Origin: Topomyia yanbarensis
Taxonomy: Eukaryota; Arthropoda; Insecta; Diptera; Culicidae
Assembly: GCF_030247195.1 (NCBI RefSeq)
Contig: NC_080671.1
Span: forward strand, 429,908,539-429,972,538
Direction of reading: 5' to 3'
DNA length: 64,000 nucleotides
In this document: positions 31,116-42,930 of the stretch, in pieces
Layout of the letters: every line of letters begins with the position of its first letter
Numbering within the stretch: position 1 is the first letter of the stretch
Made by a program: the position numbers and the translations under genes
The notes under the pieces: generated by a model
Told to the model about the DNA's origin: nothing
Seen by the model: the letters and a program-made list of their open reading frames with translations, nothing else
Database searches by the model: none

Positions 31116-31204
31116 ATGTTTCGCTTTTCTCATATAGGAAGGGTAAGTCACTCACTCAGAGAATCAACATTTTAAACCCGTCTCGTAGCAAAGAATATTT
31201 TATA

Positions 31205-31400
31205 CCTTTCGACTCAGTTCGTCGAGATCGGAAAATATCCATGTTTGTCAAATAATGTGACCAAATGTTCTCAGAGATGGCTGATCCGATTTGCAAAAGC
31301 TTAGTTTCAAGAGAAAGGTCCTATTGATTTTTTGGCAAATGGAGGCCTGGTTTCGGAATTACGGGTTGACGATTAATTTATTGGAAGCATAAGAAAAAAT
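31205..31400 (+). repeat. dispersed repeat (family B), copy 2
   Basis: Begins TTCGACTCAGTTCGTCGAGA, then a degenerate GAGAAAGGTCCTATTGATTTT region. Shorter and more diverged than the copy at 21,648. Confidence 0.5.
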
Positions 31401-31419
31401 CTATTTCAATCCTCCTAGT

Positions 31420-31995
31420 AGTGCGGTCGAGACGGGAAATCTCACCCACTACACCACTGCTTAAGGTCGATTACAGCGAGCCGTGATTCTGATTGCGATA
31501 TTGAGTGTACGGCTCAGATGTGTGGGCTTATAACTTGAAGATCAAGTAGACATGAGCGTTTATTTGAGCGCGCTTTAGACCGCGTTGACCGGATAATAAG
31601 TGCAGTACTGCCCATGATCGTAAACCGGTCCCATAAAGATAGGGAATCTCATAGAAAACGGGACAAACATGCGATCATGGGTAGAGTAGCATTCACTAAA
31701 TTATCGGGGCGTTCTTGTGTTTTCGAAATCTTGGGAGTACTTGTGCGTGGATGATCGTGATCGCGAAGGGCATGAGCGTTTGTATGTTAACGTTTTCAAT
31801 TGCGCGAGCGTTTGTATGTCGCGTGCGCATGCCTGTATGTAACTTCGCGTGTATAAATTCGATTTTATAACCTATTCGCATAATTGTCTGTGTTATTGGA
31901 TGATCGGGTGGACCATGAATCTGATGCTTAGTTAAGTGTACGGTTCAGATAATAGAAGACTGTGAGTTCCCTCATATCACCAGATTTCCTGATCA
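31420..31995 (+). repeat. CG-rich repeat block 6
   Basis: Leader remnants (GTGATTCTGATTGCGATATT near 31,482) lead into one unit ending CCTCATATCACCAGA near 31,970. A small palindromic MITE (31,602-31,690) interrupts the unit at the position where other copies read ATAAGTGC then TTCACTTAAT. Confidence 0.6.
31602..31690. mobile_element. small MITE with imperfect terminal repeats
   Basis: About 89 bases. The start (GCAGTACTGCCCATGATCG) and the reverse complement of the end (GCTACTCTACCCATGATCG) match with few changes. The interior also pairs partly (GGTCCC/GGGAC). It sits inside a CG-rich repeat unit, and the sequence on either side joins to make a normal unit. Confidence 0.6.
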
Positions 31996-32019
31996 TATCG
32001 CTCCGACACTTGCAGTTCG

Positions 32020-32340
32020 CCAATGTCACTAAATTTTCTCAGAGATGGCTGAACCGATGTGCACAAAGTTAGTTTCAAATAAACGGTAACGCTCCCATAA
32101 GCTACTATTGAATTTTTAGTTATTCCAACTTCTGGTTCCGGTAATGATAATCTACATCAAATTCATTCAATGATTTATACCATCGCTTCAAAGTTTCATT
32201 TGAGCTTCCATTATAAAATAATTTCACAAATTAAAGATATTATACTCCCGAAAGACTGCTACTGAATTTCATTCAGTTCTGATTTTTAGTTCCGGAGTTA
32301 CAGGTTGGTTATTGCGGTAATATCTCATAGGTTGAAAATC
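32020..32340 (+). repeat. dispersed repeat (family B), copy 3
   Basis: TTCTCAGAGATGGCTGAACC, GCTACTATTGAATTTTTAGT and a second TGCTACTGAATTTCATTCAG repeat the family-B order. Degenerate. Confidence 0.5.
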
Positions 32341-32396
32341 TATTGAAATGGACATCAACTTACTTCGATTCGCAGGCTTAGATCACTGATGGCGTC

Positions 32397-32562
32397 CAGC
32401 GGTTTTCAACCTTTTTCGTACCACGGACCCCTTATTTTCAGTTTGTTAGGAAACAAGACTTGAAATTTCAATATGCACTTGGAAAATATAATTTTCTTTG
32501 CGGACCCAGCAACGAGTTCACGGTCCCCTAGGGGTCCGCGGACCTTAGGTTGAGAATCACTG
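32397..32562. mobile_element. hAT-like MITE
   Basis: Starts CAGCGGTTTTCAACC and ends GGTTGAGAATCACTG. The two ends are imperfect inverted repeats, continuing as TACCACGGACCCC inside the left end and GGGGTCCGCGGACC inside the right end. The CAG...CTG form is typical of hAT-derived elements. A clear 8-bp target duplication was not found. Confidence 0.65.
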
Positions 32563-33690
32563 AACTAAAACATATTTCACTGATTTAATAATTTCATTTT
32601 TCAGTTTCACTAGCCTTGAGAAAGATTGGTTCTGGAAATAAAAACCAGTTAGTCTTGAAAACGATCCGCGGTCCAGTTCCCCCTTACCGCAAAGAATAAG
32701 CGCAGATACATTGAGATCGAGTCAGACGAAAGCCTGTTGCCAATAAAAACAATGTCGGTCCCTTAAATCTGAAAACTTTGCTCGGACCAAACAATACCTG
32801 TTCCTGCGAACATTCAGTGGAGCGCCGACAAACTGCTCTCTAATTCCGCACACTTTACCCTACTATTCATATCGTGTGATATGAGATATTATTAAGCTGG
32901 TTGTAGAATTGTTTTAGCTTCCCATCCGTTCACTTAGCATTATTGTGTTGTTTTTCGCTTTTGTTAGTTCCATATCAACCATTGAGTAGAGTTTCCATTT
33001 ACAGTCAGTCAAACAGCTGGCTAGCTATATAAGGTAGTGTTCCTGTTTACGTGCTGCAACATGGATTCTCTCACACGTTCGATCCGTTAAGCATCACTCA
33101 TTTCTACTTGACTACGGGTTGCTTCTATGTATTTTGAAGAAAATAAGAAGTATGCAATACTCTTCCCTAAAAAGAAATATTTTGTGCGAAAAAGGCAAAA
33201 CACCTAACTATATAAGTTAAAGTGCCTCAGTCAAGTGCCAGATTCTGAGAAAACGAAATCGAAACACGAACCACTTAACTTAGATTATAAGAAGACATTG
33301 AAAATGTCGTGCCCCGCATGCTAAGGATACAAATTGATACTTGATTATCTGCATGTCAGAGCACATGATAATACCGCTACCATAAATACAATAACTTTAC
33401 GATAATGCTAAGAATAAGCAAACAAGCCGATTTCAATAGACTGTTCGGTAGAAATGGTCTCAATACCCTACCTAGCTCGACAAGCCGCAGTCAACAACCG
33501 GCTGACGTTAACTCGTAAATTATATAATGTTTGCATGGACACAGTAATACAAATAACCACCCAGCTGGAAGTTATTTTTAGATCTTGGCGCATTCGGTTG
33601 AGAAATGCATTCGTTTTAATGTACGCCCCCTTGGCCATCTCGATCGGTTCGATCAACAATAAGTAAAAGCAAAAAAAAAACTAAGTCTAA
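32563..33690. other. stretch without a recognised gene, left of the RRM exon
   Basis: AT-rich. It would be intron or 3' sequence of the minus-strand RRM gene. Frames of 63-70 codons at 33,454-33,666 have no domain. Confidence 0.4.
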
Positions 33691-34216
33691 CCTGATTCCG
33701 AGCGAGTTCCACTAGCAGTTGTCTTCCACCAAATGTCAGTTTAGCTGCTGCTTCCATAATTACTCGTGGCTTATATACAGATTCCAGTGTCACATACCCG
33801 TAGCCACCGTTTGCTGCAAACGACAGCTGCATTACGGTGCCCCACTGGCGGAAGAATGCAACGATGTGTGGTAGCAGATTCGGTACATTACCTCCAACTT
33901 TTCCCACAAAGTACCTCGTAGATTCCGATGCCCGGCCCGCCCTGGAGCCTTTCTCGGGATATACGCACAAGGTTCTTCCTTCGATGACCGTTCCCCACAT
34001 TCCTCGGATGATCTCATCAAGCTCGTATGACGAGTACAGCGTCAGAAATCCAAACGTACGATTCTTTAGAAACGTCCAGTGAGTTACCGTTCCCCAAGGC
34101 CCGAAACGACTGCAGATTTCGTCGGCTAGCTCGTGAGCGTTGAAACCCACATTTCCCACGTAGATCCTTAAGAAACGGAATCGGCGGGATGGTTTGGGGT
34201 TTCCTGTGGACTGCAT
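33691..34216 (-). CDS. RNA-binding protein exon with two RRM domains
   Basis: A coding exon on the minus strand from ATG 34,216, after an in-frame stop 18 bases upstream. It encodes about 175 residues. RRM1 (about 16-85) has RNP2-like IYVGNV and RNP1-like NRTFGFLTL. RRM2 (about 100-170) has YFVGKV and GGYGYVTL. The reading ends ELARNQ at a splice donor (CAG then GTTAGA, intron from 33,690), so the gene continues to the left, beyond what I can trace. The frame is clean. Its RRM1 resembles the second RRM of the locus at 43.6-44.9 kb (GTV.....FLK..TFG..TL), so the two belong to one family. An RNA-binding role is inferred from the domains. It could be a gene of its own or a later exon of the right-hand locus, split by a LINE. 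Confidence 0.7.
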
Positions 34217-34500
34217 TTCGTTGGCGGATTAATTCTTTTCAAGTTCTGTTAGCTCTGATCAATTTCTCCTAGTGGAAGTAAATGCTGATTAAATCCTATC
34301 AGAACTCAGGCTGTTGAAATTATATACAATAACAAAGCGGTTTTGAATAGATGTTGGGTTGGACAAGATTTGGCTTCATCAAACTTAGTTGAAATTAAAT
34401 GTTTCACAACTTCACATAACATTGTGCGGAACAAATCTTCACAAATTAAATAAATAATTTCTTAACTACCTTTAGTTTAATGCAAATTTATCACAAGAGC
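34217..34500 (-). promoter_or_regulatory. possible 5' region of the RRM exon
   Basis: On the minus strand a TGTATATAATTT box (about 34,320-34,330) lies about 105 bases before the ATG, with a short AT-rich leader between. This is suggestive of a TATA promoter but unproved. Confidence 0.3.
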
Positions 34501-34507
34501 TAGCGAA

Positions 34508-34675
34508 TCTATGGCAAAAGGTCGAAAGACACATGGTCGAAAATATGAATGGTCGCAAAGATAAAATGTCGAAAGGACATAAAGTCGAACGGACAAATGT
34601 TCGAAGAACAAAAAGTCGAATAGACACAAAATCGAAAAGACAAATGGTCGAATAAATGAAAGGCCGAAGCCAAAA
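34508..34675 (+). repeat. degenerate minisatellite, core GGTCGAAAAGACAAAT
   Basis: About ten units of 13-18 bases, each with GTCGAA followed by AGACA or a variant (for example AAGGTCGAAAGACACAT, ACATAAAGTCGAACGGACAA). Similar in style, not sequence, to the GGCATAA arrays at 45-53 kb. Confidence 0.7.
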
Positions 34676-35335
34676 TTTTTTTTTGTTTTTTTTTCATCTT
34701 TTTGAAAAAGTGCTTTTTAAAGTACCATTAAATATTGAACGAAATAATATTGCTTATATGTTCATATATTGAGCTCAAACATTTAATTTATATTTAGTTT
34801 TTAGAATATTTGAAATCATCTTTTTCGCTGAATTTTATGATGAAACATAGATTTTGTTTAACAATATTATAATCTTATAATTTCATATGTCGCAAACCAA
34901 ACATAGTTTGTTCAGTGTGTACCTTAACCGCGATCGGTCGACTGTTTTGGAGTTCCTCGCTAGTCGGTCCAAAATCGTAGTTTTTCGGTACGGATTATTA
35001 AACCAAAGTATTTTTAAATACGAAGAACGACACGGTGAACAATTTTTTGCAAAAAGTGCAAAACTTTCCCAAAAAGTGAAAAATTTTCGGCGTCACTTGG
35101 TGAAAAAAGTGGCGATTCCAAATTATCAACGCGTCAGCCGTAGCTATCGCCCGATAGGTGTCGCACCAATTTCTTAGTTCCACATTCGGCAACCTGCAGG
35201 TCAGTTTTTCTTTTTTCCGACATTTTCCAAACCTTTTTCTGGTAAGGACCTCGTGCGTGGCCAGTGGCTCGACGTGAGGGGGAAGTCTCAGACGGCAAAT
35301 TCCCGAGCAAACCGTAATCCAATAAATTCGCAACA

Positions 35336-36522
35336 ATGGACAATCACCCTCCCCCTCCCAACGGGGGGATACTGCTCAGCCGGAAATTTTCGAGCTTTTT
35401 AAACAACGGAGATGAAATAGAAGAGCAAACTTTGATTATGCGAGCTGTTAAAGATAAGCAGGGGAATGAACAAACCCTCCCCTACAATCCTTTTATCCAC
35501 ATTTCTATTAAAAATGCCATCAGTTAGGAACCAAACACCGTCGCAAAAGCCAGCAAAGAAGCTCGGGGCATGCAGTACGTACTGCGAACGTCCTCTCTGA
35601 AAGTGTACAACTAACTTTTGGCTATGACTGAACTGGTTAACGGAACCACCGTCGAAGTAATACACCACCCCACTCTCAACAAAACAGCAGGTGTCATTTA
35701 CGATCCTGACACAAAAAATCTCGACACCGATCTAATCCTCGAAGGGTCTCAAGAACCAAGGGGTCACCGAAGTCCGCAGGATCACAAAAAAGTGAGTGGT
35801 ATACCAACTAACACCCCTCTGTTGGTCCTCCACTTTGAAAGTTCCTACTTACCGAACTTTATCTACCTTGGCATGATGCGCGTGAACGTAAGACGCTACT
35901 ACCCCAACCCGATGCAGTGCTTCAGATGCGGCCGTTTCGGCCATGGAAGCGAAAACTGCAGACAAAACGAAACCTGCCTAAATTGAAAAAAGGAACATCA
36001 AACCAGCCGGGAGAACCCATGCAAAGCTGCTAGCCTCTGTATAAACTGTGACGGAGAACATTCAGCGCGAGATCCCAAATGCCCAGTCTTCCAATCGGAA
36101 AAAAGCTGGTCGAATTTAAAACCGACAATAACCTTACGTTCCCCGAGGCACGAGCTCAAATGAAGCAGATTGCAGCCGCCGGAAGCACATCCTACGCTAA
36201 CAAAATTAACGCTAGACTAAACCCCAACACTGACGATAAAGATCGTATTATCCACCTTCTCAAAATGGAGGTTGAAACCCTGAAAAAGTCTATCCAATCT
36301 CCCTCTGCAAGCAACGACAAGGATCAAACAATCCGGAGACTTAAGGAACAAATTATCGAGGAACGCACTGAAAATAAAGGCCTCAGAAACGAAATGGCCA
36401 CCTTGCGCGAAGCCATCCAAGAATCTTCAGAGGGAAAAATCCACATCGTCGACGTCTCTGGCTCAAACAAAAAACCCACAGCAACAACTAACACCAGCCA
36501 GTACATCCCAACAACAGATTAA
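35336..36522 (+). pseudogene. LINE 2 ORF1, broken
   Basis: Starts ATG 35,336 (MDNHPPPPNGG). The first frame stops at TAG 35,525-35,527. Another frame (35,618-35,986) holds a conserved ORF1-type region (TPLLVLHFESSYLPNF) and the first zinc knuckle CFRCGRFGHGSENC, then stops. The second knuckle CINCDGEHSARDPKC (about 36,030-36,075) is in a different frame. A coiled-coil-like region rich in Lys and Glu follows (36,079-36,522). At least one stop and two frameshifts make it non-functional. It would have bound element RNA. Confidence 0.75.
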
Positions 36523-37118
36523 GACTGGAACCGTACAACCAACCAAAACACTAGCAAAAGCTAGCTCCCAACCGCAACCAGGACCGGTACCAAACCGCCA
36601 AACAAACGAGTCTAATAGAGGTGGACGCAGCAGAGAAAAACAAACCCGCGATCCCAAGAAACGAAGCAAGTATCGGAGCCCACTGCGCAAACCCAGCGGA
36701 ACCCGAGCTGGACCCAGCCCTACACCAAACACTAACGAAACGCTCTACCAGACCCGACCAACCCACACCAACTACTCTGAATCGGAGTTCAACTTTTCTG
36801 ATTAAACCAACCCAATGTCAACCAAAAACAATATAATCCAAACAAGCTTACCCACATCGACCCTGTCCGGGGAATGCTGCAGGTGCAAGGGGCCCGGCTA
36901 CCCCCCGGATAAGTACCATCTCTCGTTGCTTCTCGCCCGAACAATCGTACGGCCCTGAACCTCTTCCAGACTGCATACCACCGAGCCCGCCCAGCCACCG
37001 ATCACACAGCAACAACAGTTCCAGCGAAGAGAGTCTGAATGCCTCTGCCAACCACCACAACACTCCTCTCTCACGAGATGCTCCTCACAACCCAGTCGCC
37101 CACCGTCACAGTAGAACG

Positions 37119-40100
37119 GTGCTACAACAACACCCGGAAAACTGTACACTCTCAGTCCAGTGGAATCTAAACAGCCTCCGAGCCAACCTTGGAGAAATAC
37201 AAATTATCGTCGCACGCACGGAACCCATCTGCCTGGCCCTACAGGAAACTCACCTAAGGGACAACAACAACCATGGGATACCGCAAGAGGATCCAACATT
37301 TACCAAACCATCGCACTCGGAATCAGAGCCGACATCCCGTCGGAAACCATCCAGCTCAACACCGAACTAATCGCAGTAGCGCACAGAATTCCCTTCCCGA
37401 CGAAATACACAATCGTCTCCATCTACATCCCACAAGAAGTCAACGACGTTGGGAATAAACTCCGGGATCTAGTCAGACAACTGCCAACCCCATTCTTAAT
37501 AATGGGAGATCTCAACGCACACCATACCATGTGGGGCTCCTCGAAGTGCTGCCATAGGGGCAACGCCATCGCCAAAGTGGTGGAGGAAACCAACGCCATC
37601 ACCTTGAACGACGGAAGCATTACTTTCCTCAGGGGTCGAGCTTCATCTGCCCTTGACGTGACGATGTGTTCCAACTCGATTGCAAGTTCCTGCGGTTGGG
37701 CAGCACTGCCAGATCCAGGGAACAGTGATCACTTCCCAATTTCAATATCTTACGGCAGCTCACTCCCAACCACATCCCGACACAGGCGTTGGATCTTTGA
37801 ACAATCGGACTGGTCCACATATGAAGAAAGGATACTGGATGCAATTGATCGCGATCGACAATACTCGCCAGAGGAGCTAGCAAAAATTATGTCCGAGGCC
37901 GCAACACCATGCATCCCACGAACAAAAGGTACCCCACCAAAACGTAGTGTCCATTGGTGGAACCCTGAAGTCGCCAACATCCTGAGATCAAGGCGGAAAG
38001 CTCTTCGTGCCCTGAAGAGAACCACACCCAATAACCCACGATGGGAAGAACTCGCAGCAAATTTCTGCCACCTAAGAACCACCGCAAGAAAAGCAGTAGA
38101 AGAAACGAAATCAGTGAGCTGGTCTCACTTCCTGGACGGTATCAACGCAGACTCCTCTACAGCTGAATTGTGGCGAAGAATCAACGCCCTCAACAGAAAA
38201 CGCAGACAAAGAGGCTTCACACTTTCCCTAAACGGCACCGCAATAGTAAACCCGGGTGAAATAGCTAACGAAATTGGAAGATACTTCGAGTCAAACATAT
38301 AACCGGCCTTTCTCCACCAATGAACTGGCGACAGCTTTAGGCCGCACCCATGGAAAATCCACCGGCCTCGACGACATTGGGTACCCCATGATCAAACATC
38401 TACCACCAACGGGAAAAAGAGCGCTCTTAGAAGCCTTCAACAGGATCTGGGAAGGCGGGCCCTACCCAGACAGCTGGCGGACTGCACTGATAATACCGAT
38501 CCCCAAAAGGAACCAGGGAAGCAGATCTCCCAGTGACTTCAGGCCAATAAGCCTACTCTCCTGTGTAGCCAAGACATTCGAAAGACTGGTCAACCGACGA
38601 CTCACAAGTGTATTAGAGGAAGGAAACCTGCTGGACCGCCTACAATTTGCGCTTCGAAAAGGACTCGGTACCGGAGTCCACCTAGGAGCATTTGGAGAAA
38701 TCATCAACGACGCACTGGCCGACGGGTTGCACGCTGATATTGCCATACTCGATGTGGCTAAAGCGTACAACACTGTATGGAGGGAAGGCATACTTCGACA
38801 ACTACACCAGTGGGGGTCCGGGAAAATCTTGGCGTCATCCTCCGGCAATACCTTTCAAACCGAAGTTTCAGAGTCGGCATAGGTGGTACACTCTCTGATC
38901 TCTACGAAGAAATTAACGGCGTACCCCAAGGATCTGTATTGGCTGCGACACTGTTCCTGGTCGCAATGAACACAGTCTTCGACTCCCTACCCAAAGGAGT
39001 ATACATCCTGGTCTATGCAGATGACATTATCCCCATAGTCGTTGGAAAAAGTCTCGCCATAATCCGAAGAAAATTCCAAGCAGCAGTTAGCGCGGTTGGA
39101 CGTTGGGCGAATTCCGTAGGCTTCAGCCTGTCCGCCCAAAAAAGTGCTATCGCACACTGTTGTTGTAAAGAGATTAGTACGAGCCATCAGCACCTGACAC
39201 ACCAGATGCAACCGCAGAACGGCCCTCAAAGTCAGCCAAGCCCTCATCAACAACCGCATTTTCTACGGCAGAAACTAACCTGCCGGAACATTGACGAACT
39301 CATCTCCATCTTTGCACCATTGTACAACGGGGCGGTAAGACTCGCTTCAGGTCCACTTCCCAGCACCCCAGCAGAAGCTGCCTGCGTCGAGGCTGGAATA
39401 CTCCCCTTCCGGTGGGAGGCTGCCGTCGCAGCACTTAAAAGAGCACTACTCTACCTAGAGAAAACATCTGGCAACGACTGCTCCATCCTCAACACTGCGA
39501 GAGACATCCACGCCAACTACACCAGTGAACCCCTACCGAAAATCGCTCGGCTACATCGGGTCTGGGACCGACCATGGTATGACAGAGGTCCCAACATAGA
39601 CACCAGCTTAAGTCGGAAAATCAAAGCAGGCGACCCCACAAAACTTGCGCGGATCGAGTTCAACAAACTTCAACAACCAGAAGTACAACAATCACCTACA
39701 TCTATTCACTGACGGCTCCAAGCTAAACGAGGAAGTAAGAGCAGGAGTAAGCGGAATCAGAGCTGGGTATCGCTTCGCTTGGCAGCTTCTTGCTCTGTCT
39801 TCACAGCTGAAGCAGCTGCAATCTTCACCGCAATCACCCAAAAACCCACCGATACACCCACGGCTGTATTTTCGGACTCCCTTTCGGTCCTAACTGCGCT
39901 CGAGACTGGGACCTCCAAACACCTGTACGTGCAAGCAATAGAAGCTAACTGCGACACTCACTACATTAGTGTGGGTCCCCGGCCACAGCGACATTAAGGG
40001 CAACTGCGAGGCAGACCCCGCCTGGCAGCCATCGGACGAAAAGCCCGTACCATGATCTCCCAAGAAATTCCTACCTGCGATATCATCAGAGCATTCAAAC

Positions 40101-40620
40101 AGAAAGTAGAAATCGATTTCACCAGGCACTGGCAGTCATCCCAAGGACACCTACAAAAAATCAAAGGCACCCACCAAAAATGGACAGACCTGTCTCGAAC
40201 AAAAAGCTCTCACCAGACTCCGAACTGGACACACCAGAATCACCCACGCTCATACCGTGTCCAACGTTCCTCCTCCCATGTGCTCCACATGTGGGACCCG
40301 GAAAACGGTGGAACACATTCTCATTAACGGTTTAGAATATCAAGATCTTCGGACCAGAACTGACCTCCCGCTATCCACCAGAGACGCCCTGTCCAACGAC
40401 CCGGTCAGAGAGGAAATTATAATCTGTTTCCTTAAAAACGCAAACGAAACCCACAATTATGCAACACAGACAACCAAGAATTTCACCAACAAATACTGCG
40501 GGCCCCTCGCCACACCCGGACCGGGTGATGGGAGGGTTCACCGCGGCCCAATAGCAACCAACACATCCCATCGAAGACCCTCTGCCAGCACCCTGCTAGG
40601 CGCCAGAGAGAATTCCTGAG
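37119..40620 (+). pseudogene. LINE 2 ORF2 (endonuclease, RT, RNase H), broken
   Basis: Read in several frames. Endonuclease: QWNLNSLRANLGEIQ (37,155-37,200), then after a frameshift near 37,280 the main body (37,300-38,302) with MGDLNAHHTMWG and NSDHFP. RT N-terminal part 38,290-38,820, with DVAKAYNTVW. After a frameshift, 38,810-39,712 holds GVPQGSVLAATLF and YADDI (about 39,017-39,031). RNase H starts FTDGSKLNEEVRAG (about 39,704-39,745) and continues in other frames with SDSLSVLTALE and WVPGHSDI. The last segment (40,257-40,619) has CSTCGTRKTVEHIL, a C-terminal Cys/His motif of I-type LINEs. At least four frameshifts. Confidence 0.8.
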
Positions 40621-40800
40621 GACCCGATGAACGAAGCAACAGCAACATCACCACCAACGAAACATAGTAAAACCAGAGAAAAATTAACACAATGATTTGT
40701 AAAAAATACTTGTAAACATAACTCTGTAATCCTCTTTTTCTTTTTATGGGCGAATGACCTAACGGTTAAAACCCAAAAATAAACAATACAATACAATACA

Positions 40801-41130
40801 AAGTTACGCCACATTGCTTTTATTTGTTTGCTGTCCGACGTCGCTCCGTTCAGTCCGGATCTAAACTAATATAGCCATAGCCCCTAAGTTTGAGTAAGCC
40901 GTGCAAACGAGTAATACACAGGTTTGCTTGCAAGGGGCCGCCGCTTCCGACGGCAAGTCGGCGATCATTTCGTTCATCGGATCCTCAGTGGCTTCGCCTT
41001 CACGCCAGGACAATGTAGTAACGAGAAATGTTTTCGTTGGTGTAAATACATTGTGCGAATTAGTTTTTAAGTTAGTCGTATCAGAAATAAGGAATTTAAC
41101 ATCTGGTACGAGTTCAATGAAAACTTAAAT
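40801..41130 (+). repeat. dispersed repeat (family C), plus copy
   Basis: It starts exactly after the tail of LINE 2 (TTACGCCACATTGCTTT). It matches the reverse complement of 51,470-51,810 through GTCCGACGTCGCTCCGTT, TAAACTAATATAGCC, AGCAAACCTGTGT (inverted) and the peptide GAAASDG. Similar peptides in both copies hint at a former coding region in the parent element; the family is unknown. LINE 2 may have inserted at its left end. Confidence 0.65.
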
Positions 41131-41162
41131 CCTAAAAACTTAAAAGTTTAAATCCTAGGCGT

Positions 41163-42760
41163 GACAAGCTAGGTTCTCGGAAGGGCTCCCCGTCAGAATT
41201 ACATATTACAATTTGCATTGTAGCGGGCCGTGATTCTGTATGTGATGTGCATTGTACGGTTCAGGTATGTGTGGGCGCAGGGACTCGCGATCGCGCGTAT
41301 CATCGCGAAGAGCTCGAGCATTTGTACGTTAACGTGTTCGATCGCGTGTGCGTTTGTATGTTGCGTGTGCTAACGTGTATGTAACTTCACGTGTATAAAT
41401 TCTATTTTATAACCGTGCGCCTTTCGCATATTCGCGCGTGCTCTTGGATAATCGTGCGCGGACCGTGAATCCAATACTCTATTTTTGGTATACGGCTCAG
41501 ATGCTAAAAGAAAGTGAGATCTTCCACATCACTTGAGTTCCCGGTGATGTCACCATGGAACATGTTGTCTAGTGGATATGAGTTTTATTTTTTGATAGGT
41601 CCCACTAAATTTATGGACCTAAATTAGGACAGAGGGTAATGGTTTCCGGACGTGACCGATTCATGAGCGCGCGAAAACAGACGTTTATAGGTTCGCGTTT
41701 GAGACGGCGTTTGCAACTTCGTAAGTGCTAAAACGTTCTCCTTATTACCGAGGTACTATTATGTTTGCGCAATCGCGTTGTTAATCGCGAAGGGCTTAAG
41801 CGTTCGTATGTTAACGCGTTTGTCACGTGTGCTCGCGTTCATGTGACTTCGCGTGTACAAAACTGGATTTTGTAACCGTGTGGCCATTCCTATATACGTG
41901 TGCGTTCTTGGATGGTCACGCTGACCTTCATTCTGATAGTTTTCGGTGTACAATTCACATTCTGACAGGGAGTAAGTTACCCCATGTCACTAGAGTCCTC
42001 GGTCATGTCGCCTTGTAACGTGATGTCCAAACTGGCAGTGGATATTAGAGCTTTGTTTTTTTAATTGGTCCTATTGAAGGCTTGGACCTAGTCTGCTGAT
42101 ATCAAGGATAGAAACATCCGGAAGTGAACGATTCATGATCGTGCGAGTGCGGGAGTTTTTAGGTTCACGGTTGAGAGCGCATTTGAAAATTTATAAGAGC
42201 TGAGACATTCACTTTATCACCGGGATGTTATCATGTTTACGAGATCGCGGGTGTAGATGCCGTGGAGGGTCGCGAAAGGCTTAAGCATTTGTATAATAAC
42301 GTGTTTGTCACGTGTATGTGACTTCGCGTGTATAATTTCGATTTTATAATGATGTAGCGTGTATTGTTGTTTGATCGCGCGCGAACCGTGAATCTGATGC
42401 TTTATTTTTAGTGTGTGGTACAGATGGTAGAAGAGAGTCCGTTTCCCATATCACTAGTGTTCCAGGTCACGTGTTGTTTAGTGAATATGAGCGTCACCTT
42501 TTTGATTGGTTCAACTGAAGACATTAGTTCAGACTGCTAGGACCGAGGTAAGACTTCCGGACGTGACCGTTTCATAATAGCGCGAGTGGTGGGTTCATGT
42601 TTGAGACCGCGTTTGGAAGTTTAAAGATGCTACGTTTACTTAACTACCGGGGTTTTTTCATGTAGGCGAAATCGCGGGCGTAAGTATGTGTGGATTATTG
42701 CAATTGCATGGTCACGTTTGTGGCCAGGGTTGTGTTATCGCGAAAACCACGAGCGTTTGT
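41163..42760 (+). repeat. CG-rich repeat block 7 (three units in tandem)
   Basis: A leader remnant (TTCTCGGAAGGGCTCCCCGT near 41,173; GTGATTCTGTATGTGATGTG near 41,230) is followed by three units. Junction boxes (GGTCC-ACT-AA) lie near 41,599, 42,067 and 42,507, giving units of 468 and 440 bases. CCGGACGTGACC boxes lie near 41,646 and 42,557. This is the clearest tandem run of the family in the window. Confidence 0.8.
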
Positions 42761-42796
42761 ACCTATATGAGTATAGATAGAGTATAGTGAAGAAAT

Positions 42797-42930
42797 ACAT
42801 AAAAAGGCGGTCTCCTCGATGCACCGCTATCGAGGCGTAATGCAATAACCTGCAGTTGTTCTTTAACGCTGATGCTCGCAATATGCCTGATGATGTTTGC
42901 AATACCGTCAAACCCTGCAACCTTGGGTAG
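42797..42930 (+). repeat. dispersed repeat (family A), copy 3
   Basis: CTCCTCGATGCACCGCTATC, GAGGCGTAATGCAATAACC and TGATGATGTTTGCAATACCG occur in the same order as at 57-230, and the copy also ends in CAACCTTGGG. Abuts CG-rich repeat on the left. Confidence 0.65.

Larger units (their letters stand above)
34906..40800 (+). mobile_element. LINE 2: decayed I-type non-LTR retrotransposon
   Basis: About 5.9 kb, ending in AATACAATACAATACAA. It contains a 5' leader (about 34,906-35,335), ORF1 pieces and ORF2 pieces broken by stops and frameshifts. It is noticeably rich in C and A, unlike LINE 1. The RNase H and a C-terminal Cys/His motif after it point to the I clade. The 5' end is estimated; no target duplication was found. 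Confidence 0.8.

Noticed and set aside
36463..37149. Cys- and Gly-rich minus-strand proteins
   Set aside because: Antisense shadows of the C-rich LINE 2.
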